Counted from the first letter of the stretch, positions 33,716-43,428 are shown. The stretch is DNA of 64,000 nt from JAGQKC01 sp965223675 (GCA_965223675.1 OZ245013.1:3162001-3226000); one strand, 5' to 3'. The notes: a model not told the origin generated them from the letters alone. Made by a program: numbers and translations.

Positions 33716-34130
33716 TTGACGCCTCCTTGATTGAATACTTTCTGCAATCTAGCTAGTGATTCATTCAATCATCAGCTAATGCATCACTCGTGCCAAGAGG
33801 GGACGACACGGAACGAATTTTTTGTGACAAGCGAATTACTTGAAATTTTAGGAGCCAGAGAATCTTTTAGAGCATTAAGGCGGGATAAATTAGGGAACTG
33901 TCTGTTGGAATATAATAATTTTTCCGGTCAATATAAAGATTTAAGAACCAGTGAGATAAGAATTATTTCTATATTTTGTATCATTAAATACGTGTTTTGT
34001 GTCACTGATACACAAAATCTTGTAGAGCATAGTATAATTAGCTAATAAAAACAAGCTTTGTGTGGGATTTTTTGGCACTTTATTGGAAAATTTGACACGC
34101 TCATCCTAGAGGGAGTGTAGGTTTCACCCA
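33716..34130. other. A/T-rich intergenic, no supported gene
   Basis: About 415 bases. A frame of 104 codons (33731-34045) begins at TTG, has no RBS and odd composition; I regard it as chance. No RNA gene or repeat is recognised. Several A/T-rich stretches near 33920-34040 may contain promoters. Confidence 0.4.
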
Positions 34131-35162
34131 TCAGGTAACCTCATTTACCCCCTTCGTTTTAAAGATTTGTACATCAAAACTACTTCCTAATTGTGTCATA
34201 CTCGTCAATTTTTCCACATCCATTTGAGCTTTTTGACGATCCTCAGCTTGGTCAATGTATTGATCAATACCAAGGTTCCTTAACCAAGTCCCTTGCCTCA
34301 TTGATCCTTCATGGATCAGGCCGACATTAGAGGCTGCCTGTTTGAGGGCCGTAAAATCAACGTCTGCCGTCAGGTCTTGTTCTCCGACAGAGTCAAAAGG
34401 ATCGATTGTCAATGTCTGTACGCGAAAAGATCGTAGCGTACCGTTACGGTTTCTATAAGAATATAAGTTGGTCGCTTCATCTCCATAATCAATAAACACG
34501 ACATAACCTTTTGACACAATTTTTTGAATTTTTCGAACAACATCATCCAAGTCAAGGCATATTTCTGCAACCTGACCTCGACCAAGCCTTATCTTCAAGT
34601 CAGAAAGACGTTTGGCTAAAAGTGGTGTCGACGGTTTCCTCGGTATCTCAACAAATTCTCCGGCATCATCAAGGCCCACATATAATTCCAAAAGCTGAGA
34701 CGATCCATCGATCATAATTCGATGAACCGGTAAGGCATCTAATATTTCATTCCCTAAAACGAATGTTGGAGCAGGAGAAAGGGTTTCGGTACTCTCTAAG
34801 GTATGTAGACCTCGCTGTGTCTGCATGCTTCTGAGTACAGGACTGGTTTCAATGATCGTATAGTCTGGCGAAGATGAAAAAAACGAGATGATGTTCGACG
34901 CGAGCTCACCCGTCCCTCCACCAAATTCTACAATTCTTAAAGGTTCTCCGACGAGAGCCTCAGCTTGTTTCATCGATAACATGCAAGCAAAGGCAAAAGC
35001 AGGAAACATCGCATTCGTATTGAAAGCCCCGTTGGGACAACCGATCAAAGGTCCTTTCGTGTAGAACCCATGTTGCGAATCGTACAAAGCCGAGGACATA
35101 AATTCATGAAAAGTGATAGGACCTTTTTCATCAATTTTTGCCTTTAACTGGTCGCCTAACAC
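34131..35162 (-). CDS. MidA/NDUFAF7-type SAM-dependent methyltransferase
   Basis: A 343-residue protein of the COG1565 group. The N-terminus has ITFHEFMSSALYDSQHGFYT, the SAM-binding site is RIVEFGGGTGELA, and the family segment VLGNEILDALPVHR follows. Mitochondrial relatives methylate an Arg of a complex I subunit; the bacterial target is not known. Starts at GTG 35162. Compared with relatives the end of the domain seems slightly short. Confidence 0.85.
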   Translation of the reverse strand: MLGDQLKAKIDEKGPITFHEFMSSALYDSQHGFYTKGPLIGCPNGAFNTNAMFPAFAFACMLSMKQAEALVGEPLRIVEFGGGTGELASNIISFFSSSPDYTIIETSPVLRSMQTQRGLHTLESTETLSPAPTFVLGNEILDALPVHRIMIDGSSQLLELYVGLDDAGEFVEIPRKPSTPLLAKRLSDLKIRLGRGQVAEICLDLDDVVRKIQKIVSKGYVVFIDYGDEATNLYSYRNRNGTLRSFRVQTLTIDPFDSVGEQDLTADVDFTALKQAASNVGLIHEGSMRQGTWLRNLGIDQYIDQAEDRQKAQMDVEKLTSMTQLGSSFDVQIFKTKGVNEVT

Positions 35163-35245
35163 TGTAGAATGGCGAATTGAAGTAACGAGTTCTCCCTCCC
35201 ATGGCTTTGATCGTTCATTATATCGTCTTTTAACTTTTGCTTGAG

Positions 35246-35292
35246 GCCCCTCACCCTTGCCCTCTCCCCCATCTCATAGAGGCGAGGGGGTA
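35246..35292. repeat. CCCTCACCCTxxCCCTCTCCC-type palindromic repeat
   Basis: ggcccctcacccttgccctctccccc is followed after atctcatag by aggcgaggggg, so the CCCCCTC..GCC and GGCGAGGGGG parts pair. Such C-rich REP-like elements are scattered in many bacterial genomes. A shorter relative (acctctccctgatatagagaggtacag) lies at 44369-44395. Confidence 0.55.
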
Positions 35293-35504
35293 CAGGTGCC
35301 TTGGTTGAAAGTGAAAACACTAGAGCGAATCCCAATAAGTTCCCTATGCGCCATCATGACGTTCTGCGTGGTTTGCAAAACATCAAACCTGGGAAGTTAT
35401 GTAAATCGGCTATCATTAACTCCGACTATCACTCCATCCTCATAAATAGGAACATGACATTACAGAGAATCAAGGCCTTCACGGACATATTAACCTTAAA
35501 TTGA

Positions 35505-35543
35505 TAAAAAAAAGGAAGAACCCCTGGAAAGGAGCTCTTCCTT
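35505..35543 (-). terminator. Terminator of the 35587 gene
   Basis: On the minus strand AAGGAAGAGCTCC pairs with GGGGTTCTTCCTT (imperfect in the middle) and runs into eight T residues. A textbook Rho-independent terminator, 44 bases after the stop codon. Confidence 0.85.
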
Positions 35544-35586
35544 ATTATTTCATTTTCAGCTCGGTACAGTGAAAATTTTGTTGGGC

Positions 35587-35931
35587 TTACTTAATTACCG
35601 TTGAAGTCGCGCCAGCTGGATTAATAGGGACTTTGTTCAACGGACCTTCCACCTCTGGTAAACGTCCGGCACCCATGGATTTTTTCACACGCTTTCTGTT
35701 GGGGTCAGACACTTCATTCATGGCGGCTGAATCATGTGACATCGTCGAAGCCGTGAGATCACTGGCATTCGTTTGACCTTGGTCATTAGCTGTAGCTTGC
35801 CCCGTTGCTGGAGATTTGCCTTTTGCAGGATAGCCGGGATGCTTAGGAAGCAACGCTGGGTTGGCACAGGCCAAGGAAACTGCGAGTAGGGTGGCACCCA
35901 TTGTGCCAAGAAGAATTCCAATCGCTTTCAT
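35587..35931 (-). CDS. Small secreted protein of unknown function
   Basis: A 114-residue protein with a signal peptide (MKAIGILLGTMGATLLAVSLACA) and a low-complexity mature region rich in Ala, Asn, Thr, Ser and Lys. LAVSLACA may allow either signal peptidase I or lipoprotein processing. There is no recognised domain. RBS aaaggagcggactt upstream; a strong terminator follows, so it is a single-gene unit. Confidence 0.75.
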   Translation of the reverse strand: MKAIGILLGTMGATLLAVSLACANPALLPKHPGYPAKGKSPATGQATANDQGQTNASDLTASTMSHDSAAMNEVSDPNRKRVKKSMGAGRLPEVEGPLNKVPINPAGATSTVIK

Positions 35932-36061
35932 AAGTCCGCTCCTTTGTTATGGACAGGTTAACAAATGGAAAAACTGTATATGGAATGTCTTTTTACCGTT
36001 ATAAGGGAAGGCATCATATTCCTATTTCCCTTGTGGTGTCAAGCTAGGATCTATCAGCCCT

Positions 36062-37879
36062 CTAGGCAGAACGTCTCGGAGAGGGTCTTCTCGTTCCTCG
36101 CCTTCTAGCTCTATTGTAGGGAACGCGTGGTCGTAAAGCTGGCATTTGGAGTGTAACAGTCGTTCCTTGTTCTGCTCCGCTCGTAATGTGGATCTGGCCC
36201 TGATGTTCTTCAACGATCTTTTTCACCATGGCCAGTCCTAGCCCGGTTCCAGACCGTTTTGTGGTGAAATAGGGCTCGAATACTTTATCCACATGCTCAG
36301 GCGGGATAGGAATTCCATCGTTTTCAATCGTAATGCCAATATGATTTCGTGGTTCTTTTAGCGAATTCACCGATATGCGAAGTTCACCGCCAGGAGACAT
36401 GGCTTCTAAAGAATTCTTAAATATACTCAAAAACGCATGTCGCATTTTCGCTTCATCCCATCGCACTTGGGCTAAACGTGAGGGATATTCTTTGTTCACT
36501 TCGATACGGTTAACCCGAATATCGGTGGAAATAAGCGAGAGGGCGTGGTCTAAAAGATTCGGGACTCGACAAGGTCGTCGATCGAGCTGAAGAGGCTTGG
36601 CAAAATCCAGGATTTCGTTGAGAATGGACTCCATGCGAATCAAATCCCGCATGGCTGTTTCCACTCGAGTCTGCGAATCAAAATCTAACGTGGCTTCAGT
36701 GGTAATTTCCTCAAGTTGAGCTCGAATAAAGCCCATGGGTTCACGAATTTCAGTCGCCAAGAACGAGCTCACTTCATCAAGAGCCACTCGCCGCTCCTCT
36801 CTACGAATCGCAGGTTCTGAAATTTCCACTCTGTTTCGGTCAATAGGCTTATCACCCATCGGTTTTTGTTCAGAGAGGATAGACAACTGAGCTGCTGGAT
36901 CCTCAAACAGTTCCACCAACTTGGTCGTAATGGGCTCAATTTGCCCAAATTGAAAACCATTGGTTTCATATTGGGAAGGAGATTTTGAGGCGAGAGTCAC
37001 CGTCCCTGCGACCCGCCCTCTTACAAAAAATGGTACAACCACGGTGGAGGCAAAGCGGTCCTTAAATAACTGTTTGTAATCCTGAAAACGGCCCTGCGTC
37101 GAAGCCAGGTTATGATCTGAGCGAGGCTTGCGATGCCGAACCGTCCACCCGGACGCGGACTCATCCAGGAGAAGCCGTTGACCAGGAAGGAGATCTCGCT
37201 TTCCGGTGCCAATACCTCCAAGGACTTCTAATGTTGCAGCAATCGGGTCATAAATCGTGACCCAAGCACGTTCGAAGGGAAGGGTATCCCCGATATCGTT
37301 TAACAGCGTCGTCACTCGCTCCTGAATGACGGGATTTGAGTACGACCGCAACTGTTGAGTGTGAAGGCCATCTCCATCCGTTGCCATCGGTTCCTGCGCC
37401 ACAAGCGGGCGGCCCAGAATCAACGAAGAACTGAAGAGGCCAGCTTTCATGAGTTCTTCCGTCATAGAATTCCTGGCCCGTTCAAGTGCTGATTTATCTC
37501 GCTTTGACAGAGTCGAACTTTCTTTTTTTCCTAGTATCAGCGTGCCGTAAATCCGTCCTCCATGTTTTAACGAGACACTGACGAGGACCTTGCTGCCGGG
37601 AGTGACCATTCGGAGCCGAAGAATTTTGTTTAAATCAGAATCCGAGGACGATCCCTTGGCCCCGACTTTTCCCCAGTCAGTGGGGGAGAGAGTTCTCAAA
37701 ATGGCGCGAATTTCTCTCGTGCTAAACCCGCGCGATACTTGAGGAAGAAAGGGCCCTCCGTCGCTCGTGATGATGGCGACCAAAATCGCTTCCATCCCAA
37801 GTTCATTGACCGCTGATGTCAGGATTTTCTGTAACGTACTTTGCTTGGTTGGCAAGGCTGTATCAACGGAACTCGGCAT
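36062..37879 (-). CDS. GAF-domain histidine-kinase-like protein lacking the phospho-His
   Basis: A 605-residue soluble protein. It has an N-terminal sensor-like region (1-150), a GAF domain (about 185-335), a dimerisation helix region (365-440) and a C-terminal HATPase (about 465-580) with N-box IFKNSLEAM, ENDGIPIPPEH, FEPYFTTK and GTGLGLAMVKK. In the H-box, where kinases read LAHEIRNP, this protein reads FLATEIREPMG: Thr376 (codon ACT) replaces the phospho-accepting His. The ATP site looks intact, so it may control another kinase or bind ATP without autophosphorylation. The tail is Arg-rich. Confidence 0.88.
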   Translation of the reverse strand: MPSSVDTALPTKQSTLQKILTSAVNELGMEAILVAIITSDGGPFLPQVSRGFSTREIRAILRTLSPTDWGKVGAKGSSSDSDLNKILRLRMVTPGSKVLVSVSLKHGGRIYGTLILGKKESSTLSKRDKSALERARNSMTEELMKAGLFSSSLILGRPLVAQEPMATDGDGLHTQQLRSYSNPVIQERVTTLLNDIGDTLPFERAWVTIYDPIAATLEVLGGIGTGKRDLLPGQRLLLDESASGWTVRHRKPRSDHNLASTQGRFQDYKQLFKDRFASTVVVPFFVRGRVAGTVTLASKSPSQYETNGFQFGQIEPITTKLVELFEDPAAQLSILSEQKPMGDKPIDRNRVEISEPAIRREERRVALDEVSSFLATEIREPMGFIRAQLEEITTEATLDFDSQTRVETAMRDLIRMESILNEILDFAKPLQLDRRPCRVPNLLDHALSLISTDIRVNRIEVNKEYPSRLAQVRWDEAKMRHAFLSIFKNSLEAMSPGGELRISVNSLKEPRNHIGITIENDGIPIPPEHVDKVFEPYFTTKRSGTGLGLAMVKKIVEEHQGQIHITSGAEQGTTVTLQMPALRPRVPYNRARRRGTRRPSPRRSA

Positions 37880-38011
37880 GTAATCTTTCTCCTTGAGACT
37901 CAGGCGTTCTCTTGTAAGCTCTTGCTCACGGGCAGGCGATATGCGATCGGTGTGTGCCGATTGGCTATATCATCACCTGCCTAAAAGGGTGGCTCAGGCT
38001 TTCGTCAACGT

Positions 38012-38410
38012 TCAGTTAATATGTCGTATTTTCCGCTTGTTGCTAGTCATGGCAACCTCGACATGACCTTGTTCTGAAACCCAAATATTTAAAATCGCAC
38101 TGACTACGCTAATTAAAATAGCTCCCCCAATGGATGGCCAAAATCCTTCTACCGAAAACCCTTTCACAAAGAATGCCACGACATGTAACAAAAACGCATT
38201 GATCATGACCATGAACAACCCCAAGCTCAGTAAGATAATAGGGGCTGAGAGTAGGTACAGTAACGGCCGAACCAACGCATTTAAGAAGGAAAGGACAATA
38301 GCCGCCACAATTCCTGCCAACAGACCATGCATTTCTATCCCCGGAACAATATAGCTAGCGAGAAGGACAGCGACAGCCGTGATACTACATCGTATGAGAA
38401 AGCCACGCAT
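38012..38410 (-). CDS. YvlD-type four-TM membrane protein (phage-holin-4 family name)
   Basis: A 132-residue protein with four membrane segments (TAVAVLLASYIVPGI, GIVAAIVLSFLNALVRPLLYLL, IILLSLGLFMVMINAFLLHVVAFF and GGAILISVVSAILNIWV). The pattern NALVRPLL and the final helix are typical of the family once grouped with mycobacteriophage holins; in bacteria these are chromosomal membrane proteins, not phage genes. I start it at the ATG where the family begins; longer starts (38506 with ggaag upstream, or TTG 38530) are possible. Confidence 0.8.
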   Translation of the reverse strand: MRGFLIRCSITAVAVLLASYIVPGIEMHGLLAGIVAAIVLSFLNALVRPLLYLLSAPIILLSLGLFMVMINAFLLHVVAFFVKGFSVEGFWPSIGGAILISVVSAILNIWVSEQGHVEVAMTSNKRKIRHIN

Positions 38411-38638
38411 CTTGAGTGAAATGTGAAGTTGAGAATTAGCCCGATAGGCTGATAAAGATTGTACAAGGCTCCAGTCTGACTGTAAGCCATTTTCAGTACC
38501 CATCATACCGAGGCTTCCGCGAAGGCTCAAGCTCTTTCATGCTGCGCCGTGCTTCCGAGCCACCTTCTCGACCAACTCATGAGTATCCGTTAGGACTTTC
38601 ATGGTGTTCAGACAAATGCTGCCGCCAGAGTGCTCTTC

Positions 38639-39442
38639 CTACAGGGTTTGGGTAGAAACTGGGCCAAGACCCAGTATTCTTTGTATGACTAGAACCGAGA
38701 TGGGAAGATAAATGAAGCAACCCACTATGCCAATTAAGTACTCCCCAATCCAAAAGGTGACTGCAAGGTTAAAAATTAACACAAGATAATAGAGTCCAAC
38801 TCCTAAGAGGAGATTGCTCCTGACGAGGTTCTGTGGAAGTGGAACATCACGCCAATGGTATCGGTCAACAGCACAATACATTCCGATTGAAATGATGCCG
38901 ACAGTGGCCCACCCCAAAAAATTCGCCATCGGGACTCCAAAATAGATTCCTGGGTCTGGGTAGCCATAGATGAGACCAAGGAACCAACGATCACCTCGCA
39001 GAGAGACGGGATCGATCACAATGTCAATAAAAGTCATGTAGAGTGTAGTGAACAGAACCACGACCCACGATGTCCGATCATTCCGATTGCAATCCCAGCC
39101 AATGAAAGAATCTGAGTGACGAAGAGGCAACACACACACCAATGCTAGGCAGTAGCTCGCAAAGAGAAGAAAAGTAAACGACAAAGAATCCATAAACGGG
39201 ATATTAAAAATGTACAATTCTTGGCCAACCGTCGATCCGTTGTAATAATAATCCCCAAAGGGAATTCCGATACGCGTGGAAGAAAACTCACTGAGAAATG
39301 CCGTCAACCATGTCACACCAAACATCAATCGTGTCCGTTTCCATCCCAATAGGCGGATTGACGTAATCAACGCCATCCCGAGAAAGAGAAAGACGTAGGG
39401 TCGAAGCATGACGGTTTGTATCAGAAGAGTAATAAATTCCAT
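38639..39442 (-). CDS. cruF: Carotenoid biosynthesis protein (CruF-like hydratase)
   Basis: A 267-residue membrane protein with about 7-8 segments. The conserved acidic pattern SEFSSTRIGIPFGDYYY and the later segment TFIDIVIDPVSLRGDRW fit the CruF/DUF422 family, which adds water to the psi-end of carotenoids. It follows hpnA and ispA on the same strand, so it probably belongs to the same isoprenoid unit. The start at ATG 39442 is preferred over TTG 39457; neither has a strong RBS. Confidence 0.85.
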   Translation of the reverse strand: MEFITLLIQTVMLRPYVFLFLGMALITSIRLLGWKRTRLMFGVTWLTAFLSEFSSTRIGIPFGDYYYNGSTVGQELYIFNIPFMDSLSFTFLLFASYCLALVCVLPLRHSDSFIGWDCNRNDRTSWVVVLFTTLYMTFIDIVIDPVSLRGDRWFLGLIYGYPDPGIYFGVPMANFLGWATVGIISIGMYCAVDRYHWRDVPLPQNLVRSNLLLGVGLYYLVLIFNLAVTFWIGEYLIGIVGCFIYLPISVLVIQRILGLGPVSTQTL

Positions 39443-39491
39443 GAGTGAGGTCTGCAAGACGAGTCAGGGATGATGGTACAGGAAATGTTAA

Positions 39492-40478
39492 CTAGGCGTA
39501 GCCGTGCGTGCGGAACCATTTCACAGCATTTTCAAGTGAGGTTTCAATGGGCGTTTGTGGAAGGTCCAACTCACGAAGAGCTTTCGTGCAATCATAATGC
39601 ATGCGATACTTAGCCATACGGACTCCTTCCAAAGGGATTCGAGGCGTTCGATGCGTGACATAATCCGCCAGCCATTTATTGACATGGGCCAATGGAAGAA
39701 CTGCCCATCGAGGGAGTTTGATGCTCGGAGCTTTCACACCAGTCAACTGGCTCAAAATATGACAAATCTCTCGAAGGGTGAGATTGCGGTGTCCAAGGAT
39801 ATAACGCTCTCCGATTTTTCCGCGCTGCATCGCTCGAATATGACCAATAGCAACATCATTGACGTCAATCAAGTTCATCCCCGTTTCGATATACGCCATC
39901 ATCCGACCGAGCATAAAATCGACAATGATTTGACCAGTAGGCGTGGGCTTCACGTCTCGCTCACCCACGGGGGCCGACGGATTGACGATAACAACCGGCA
40001 GACCAGCCTTCGCCAATTTCAAGACTTCCTGCTCAGCTAAATATTTCGACCGTTTGTAATCTCCAGCCATTTGAGAAATCGTAATCGGCGTGCCTTCCGT
40101 TCCCACGCCCCCATCTTTGGGAAGACCAATCGCCCCAATCGTGCTGGTGTAGACGATTCGTTCGACCCCGACATCCCTGGCTGCTTGAAGTACATTCTTC
40201 GTGCCATCGACATTCACCCGATAAAAGATTTCTGGATTTTCATCCCACAACGCGTAATGGGCGGCCACATGATAGAGTTGTTGACAACCATCTAGCGCCT
40301 GACGAAGCGATGAGACATCTTGAAGGTCTCCAACCACCGAGTCGACCGGTAAACCCTCGAGATTCTTAAGACTGCTCTTGGGGCGGACAAGAACCCGAAC
40401 ATCAGAACCTGCCTCCAAAGCCGCGCGGGCCACTGCGGCACCAATAAATCCCGTCGCTCCGGTCACCAACGCTTTCAC
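39492..40478 (-). CDS. hpnA: Hopanoid-associated sugar epimerase HpnA
   Basis: A 328-residue extended short-chain dehydrogenase. NAD-binding motif TGATGFIGAAV, active-site Tyr and Lys in YKRSKYLAE, and the HpnA landmarks VNVDGTKNVLQAA and NPSAPVGERDVKPTPTG. HpnA enzymes take part in hopanoid side-chain formation. The GTG start at 40478 follows aggaggatgaattg; a TTG one codon earlier is possible. It lies between ispA and cruF, on the same strand. Confidence 0.92.
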   Translation of the reverse strand: MKALVTGATGFIGAAVARAALEAGSDVRVLVRPKSSLKNLEGLPVDSVVGDLQDVSSLRQALDGCQQLYHVAAHYALWDENPEIFYRVNVDGTKNVLQAARDVGVERIVYTSTIGAIGLPKDGGVGTEGTPITISQMAGDYKRSKYLAEQEVLKLAKAGLPVVIVNPSAPVGERDVKPTPTGQIIVDFMLGRMMAYIETGMNLIDVNDVAIGHIRAMQRGKIGERYILGHRNLTLREICHILSQLTGVKAPSIKLPRWAVLPLAHVNKWLADYVTHRTPRIPLEGVRMAKYRMHYDCTKALRELDLPQTPIETSLENAVKWFRTHGYA

Positions 40479-40540
40479 CAATTCATCCTCCTGGTAGAAG
40501 AATTACGCAGATTCCATTGGCATCTCATGAGATTAAGAAA

Positions 40541-40613
40541 CATATCTCGTCTTTCGTCGCACGTATCTCATCAAAGAACAACTAAGAGGCTCTTCCTACG
40601 AGCGACGAGATAC
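40541..40613. repeat. Dispersed CGAGATACGAG-type inverted repeat, copy 4
   Basis: The left half (atctcgtctttcgtcgcacg) and the reverse complement of the right half (tatctcgtcgctcgtagg) match closely. It fills the gap between ispA and hpnA and abuts the ispA stop codon, so it may end or process that transcript. Confidence 0.65.
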
Positions 40614-41503
40614 TAGTTTCGGCGTTGAACGACATAGTTAGCCAGTGCTCGCAGAGGATCGGCTTGCGCATCAAAGTCCTCTAGTTGTTTCAGGGCCCGA
40701 TTGATGCATTGGACCGCGAGTTCGCGCGCACCCTCCACTCCATAGAATGAAGGATAGGTTTTCTTTCCGCGTTTGGCATCCGTTCCCGCATCCTTTCCGA
40801 GCTCTTCACGTGTTCCGGTCAGATTCAAGACATCATCGGCAATTTGAAAAGCGAGGCCAATGTCTTCGGCGTAGCCGGTTAAGTGTTCTAATTGCGTCTG
40901 AGTCGCGCCACCCAACAAGCCGCCAATTCGAACCGCTGCGCGGATCAATTTTCCCGTTTTGTATGCATGAATCGTTTGGAGAGTGCTCAGGTCAATATCC
41001 TGATTTTCGGCTTGAATATCCATGACCTGTCCCCCGACCATGCCATCATGCCCTGATCCTACGGCCAATTCATGGATGATCTTAATTTGTCTCTCAGGGG
41101 AGACATGCGTTTCATTTGAAATCTGGCTACACAATTCAAAGGCCATGGTCAGTAACGCATCCCCTGCCAAGATCGCCAAGCCGTCACCGTACACCTTGTG
41201 ATTGGTCAGCCGTCCTCGTCGATAGTCATCATTGTCCATAGCCGGAAGATCATCATGAACGAGGGAATACGTGTGAATGAGTTCAAGAGCAGCGGCATAG
41301 GGCAAGACGAAAGGATGTTGACACCCTACGGCCTCGGCCGCGGCAAGCGTGAGAATTGGTCGAATGCGCTTCCCTCCGCCCAATAAACTATATTGCATTG
41401 ACTCATACAGCGTTTTGGCAAGGGGATGCCCTTGAGGAACAATTCTGGTTAAAAACTGATCGATCTTCTGTTGTTGTTGCTTGAGGTATTCTTGAATATC
41501 CAC
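40613..41503 (-). CDS. ispA: Farnesyl/geranylgeranyl diphosphate synthase (IspA-type)
   Basis: A 296-residue all-helical prenyl transferase. The first Asp-rich motif is LVHDDLPAMDNDDYRRG and the second is IADDVLNLTGT; the latter has Asn where many members have the last Asp, a change I believe also occurs in other bacterial IspA proteins. It joins IPP and DMAPP-derived units to C15 or C20 diphosphates, the precursors of squalene, hopanoids, quinones and carotenoids. It begins at GTG 41503 and is the first gene of the hpnA-cruF cluster. Confidence 0.93.
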   Translation of the reverse strand: MDIQEYLKQQQQKIDQFLTRIVPQGHPLAKTLYESMQYSLLGGGKRIRPILTLAAAEAVGCQHPFVLPYAAALELIHTYSLVHDDLPAMDNDDYRRGRLTNHKVYGDGLAILAGDALLTMAFELCSQISNETHVSPERQIKIIHELAVGSGHDGMVGGQVMDIQAENQDIDLSTLQTIHAYKTGKLIRAAVRIGGLLGGATQTQLEHLTGYAEDIGLAFQIADDVLNLTGTREELGKDAGTDAKRGKKTYPSFYGVEGARELAVQCINRALKQLEDFDAQADPLRALANYVVQRRN

Positions 41504-41954
41504 GAGAGAGTAAAAGAAAAATTTGTTAATCGTGTCGGCGCATTAAACGTTCATCCTGATTATGTCGCATACGCTATTGTTTGATGGCAGGTTTATCGTA
41601 GCAGATTGAGATCAAGAAGATGAGTCGCTGTGGAATCTCGGCTCTGTGAACGGACTTTGTCTGAGAATCGTAAGCGGGCCTCGAGCCTATCAAAGGGCAT
41701 GTTGACTGTCAAACATGCATGTTGGAGACGCGACATTACTCACCGTGATCGTTCATCAAATCCGAGGATAAAATAGAGTCACGTTTCTGCCAGCAGTCGT
41801 CGCTTCAACGGCACGCTGCATCGGAATAACGTTTCATAAAATGCCCAACCATATCTTGTGGGTATTCTGACTTCTTCGTACTGCACCAAGTATCTGGTGT
41901 GATTAATTTTTTGTGCTACACTACACACCTTCTTCTCCATAAGGATGGTGTCGT
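41504..41954. other. Intergenic between ispA and a divergent gene
   Basis: About 450 bases. A 53-codon minus-strand frame with an ATG at 41940 (ending at 41779) covers part of it, but no RBS or family supports it. The plus strand holds the promoter and RBS (aaggatgg) of the 41955 gene; gattaattttttgtgctacact is a candidate promoter. No repeat or RNA gene seen. Confidence 0.35.
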
Positions 41955-42383
41955 GTGAGTCTGGATCCCCAAAAACGACGACTCCTTTCTCAACAACGCA
42001 ACGAGCGCGCCCACCTTCTCGCCCAACTCGAACAACTCGACGCTGAGTACTCAAAAGATCTTGAACTGATTAATCAGCGAACACGAGCTAAGGCGCTTCG
42101 TCGTGAAAGTGATCGTCGGCATCGTCAGTCTGCGGATAAGGATATGTGGGAAATTTTGAATGACGTGGTGGAGGTGATTCATACATACACATGGGGCAAA
42201 AGTGTGACGGGAATATGTACCAAGAAATATACGCGAAGACGACAAGATATTCTCGAAGACCTACGGGACCTCGACAACGACCATCGAAAAGAACGGATCA
42301 AGATTCGTTACAGAAATCCTCCGGATGTCGAAGAACGGCCACCCCACTTTCAAACCGACTCCCCTCATTTTGACATGTCGTAA
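41955..42383 (+). CDS. Hypothetical charged coiled-coil protein
   Basis: A 142-residue soluble protein, very rich in Arg, Glu, Asp and Gln. Residues 5-60 (KRRLLSQQRNERAHLLAQLEQLDAEYSKD and on) and 100-125 are likely coiled coils; a short aromatic middle part reads VIHTYTWGKSVTGICTKKY. It starts at GTG with aaggatgg upstream. No family recognised; no operon partner. Confidence 0.65.
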   Translation: MSLDPQKRRLLSQQRNERAHLLAQLEQLDAEYSKDLELINQRTRAKALRRESDRRHRQSADKDMWEILNDVVEVIHTYTWGKSVTGICTKKYTRRRQDILEDLRDLDNDHRKERIKIRYRNPPDVEERPPHFQTDSPHFDMS

Positions 42384-42441
42384 ACAACCATTCTTTCATC
42401 TATCGTTGTACAGATGAACAATCTACTAGAGAAACTCCATC

Positions 42442-43233
42442 TCAAAATGCACTCTTGACCACCCCACCATCGACTCTCAGTGCCGCCCCCGTGGTGGCCG
42501 ACGCGAGAGGACTCACGATATACGCCACCAAGGTAGCCACCTCATTCGGTGTCGCGAAACGTTTGATCAATGAAGTTGGCCTCACCCGTTCGAAAAACTC
42601 TTTTTCAAACTCCTCGAAGGTTTGGCCTTCTTGCGCGGCCAACTCCTCAACAAAATCACCAACCCCACGGGACTTGGTCGGGCCTGGCAACACGCTGTTA
42701 ACCGTGATGCCTGTGCCGGCAACCGCTTCCGCCAGCCCACGTGAAATAGCCAGTTGAGCCGTCTTAGTCATACCATAGTGAATCATTTCGGCAGGAATTT
42801 GGATGCCACTTTCGCTCGAAATGAACACAATGCGGCCCCAATTCCGTCGTCTCATCACAGGAAGATACAAACGGCTCAGGCGGACACCACTTAACACATT
42901 CACCTCAAAAAAACGTCGCCAGTCCTCGTCTGAAATCTCTTCAAACGACACAGGTTCGAAAATGCCCAGGTTGTTGACCAATATTTCAACACCGGGATGT
43001 TCCCGCACCAGACGCTCGGCCACATCTTTTGTGGAAAGATCACCGGCAAACCCGAGTAATTCACCAGTCGCGCTGGGACTGAGTTTCGTGATGGCGCTAT
43101 CGACCGACTGCTGCGAACGGCCATTCACAATTACTCGAGCCCCTTCCGAAGCGAGCGCCTCAGCAATCGCGTACCCTATGCCTGCCGTACTTCCTGTGAC
43201 CAGACATAATTTATCGTGTATTTGTAAGTCCAT
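42442..43233 (-). CDS. Short-chain dehydrogenase/reductase
   Basis: A 263-residue classical SDR. Cofactor motif TGSTAGIGYA, NNLG, catalytic Ser in ISSESG and Tyr/Lys in YGMTKT, and the usual C-terminal TTGAALRVDGG. A basic residue at the end of strand 2 (NGRSQQS) suggests NADP(H). It resembles the 3-oxoacyl-ACP-reductase-like group but with no fatty-acid genes nearby, so the substrate is open. Confidence 0.92.
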   Translation of the reverse strand: MDLQIHDKLCLVTGSTAGIGYAIAEALASEGARVIVNGRSQQSVDSAITKLSPSATGELLGFAGDLSTKDVAERLVREHPGVEILVNNLGIFEPVSFEEISDEDWRRFFEVNVLSGVRLSRLYLPVMRRRNWGRIVFISSESGIQIPAEMIHYGMTKTAQLAISRGLAEAVAGTGITVNSVLPGPTKSRGVGDFVEELAAQEGQTFEEFEKEFFERVRPTSLIKRFATPNEVATLVAYIVSPLASATTGAALRVDGGVVKSAF

Positions 43234-43428
43234 GATCTCTCCTCATAGTTGCATTTTCAGTGATTCTCAAACAGGAAATGCTACCAGTAATGATCTGTTC
43301 TGTGAAATCTCTCTCTGGAAGATTGCTGGTGTTCATGGGAGTGTTGAATGATGAGGATGTCGAGAGGAAACCAAAAGTTTGGAACAAGGAAACTTCTGAC
43401 GAGACTCTCCATTGCAAATCTCCGTGGA

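Larger units (their letters stand above)
35163..35586. other. Intergenic with palindromic repeat and terminator
   Basis: Contains the leader of the methyltransferase gene, the C-rich palindromic repeat at 35246-35292, about 200 bases without recognised content, and the terminator at 35505-35543 that belongs to the following minus-strand gene. Short frames here follow the repeat and are not credible. Confidence 0.4.

Noticed and set aside
33731..34045. 104-codon plus-strand frame
   Set aside because: Starts at TTG without an RBS in an A/T-rich region, with low-quality composition and no recognised pattern.
38012..38410. Prophage remnant suggested by the phage-holin family name
   Set aside because: The family is mostly chromosomal YvlD-like proteins; no other phage genes are nearby.
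41779..41940. 53-codon minus-strand frame beginning with ATG
   Set aside because: No RBS and no family; possibly coding but not supported.
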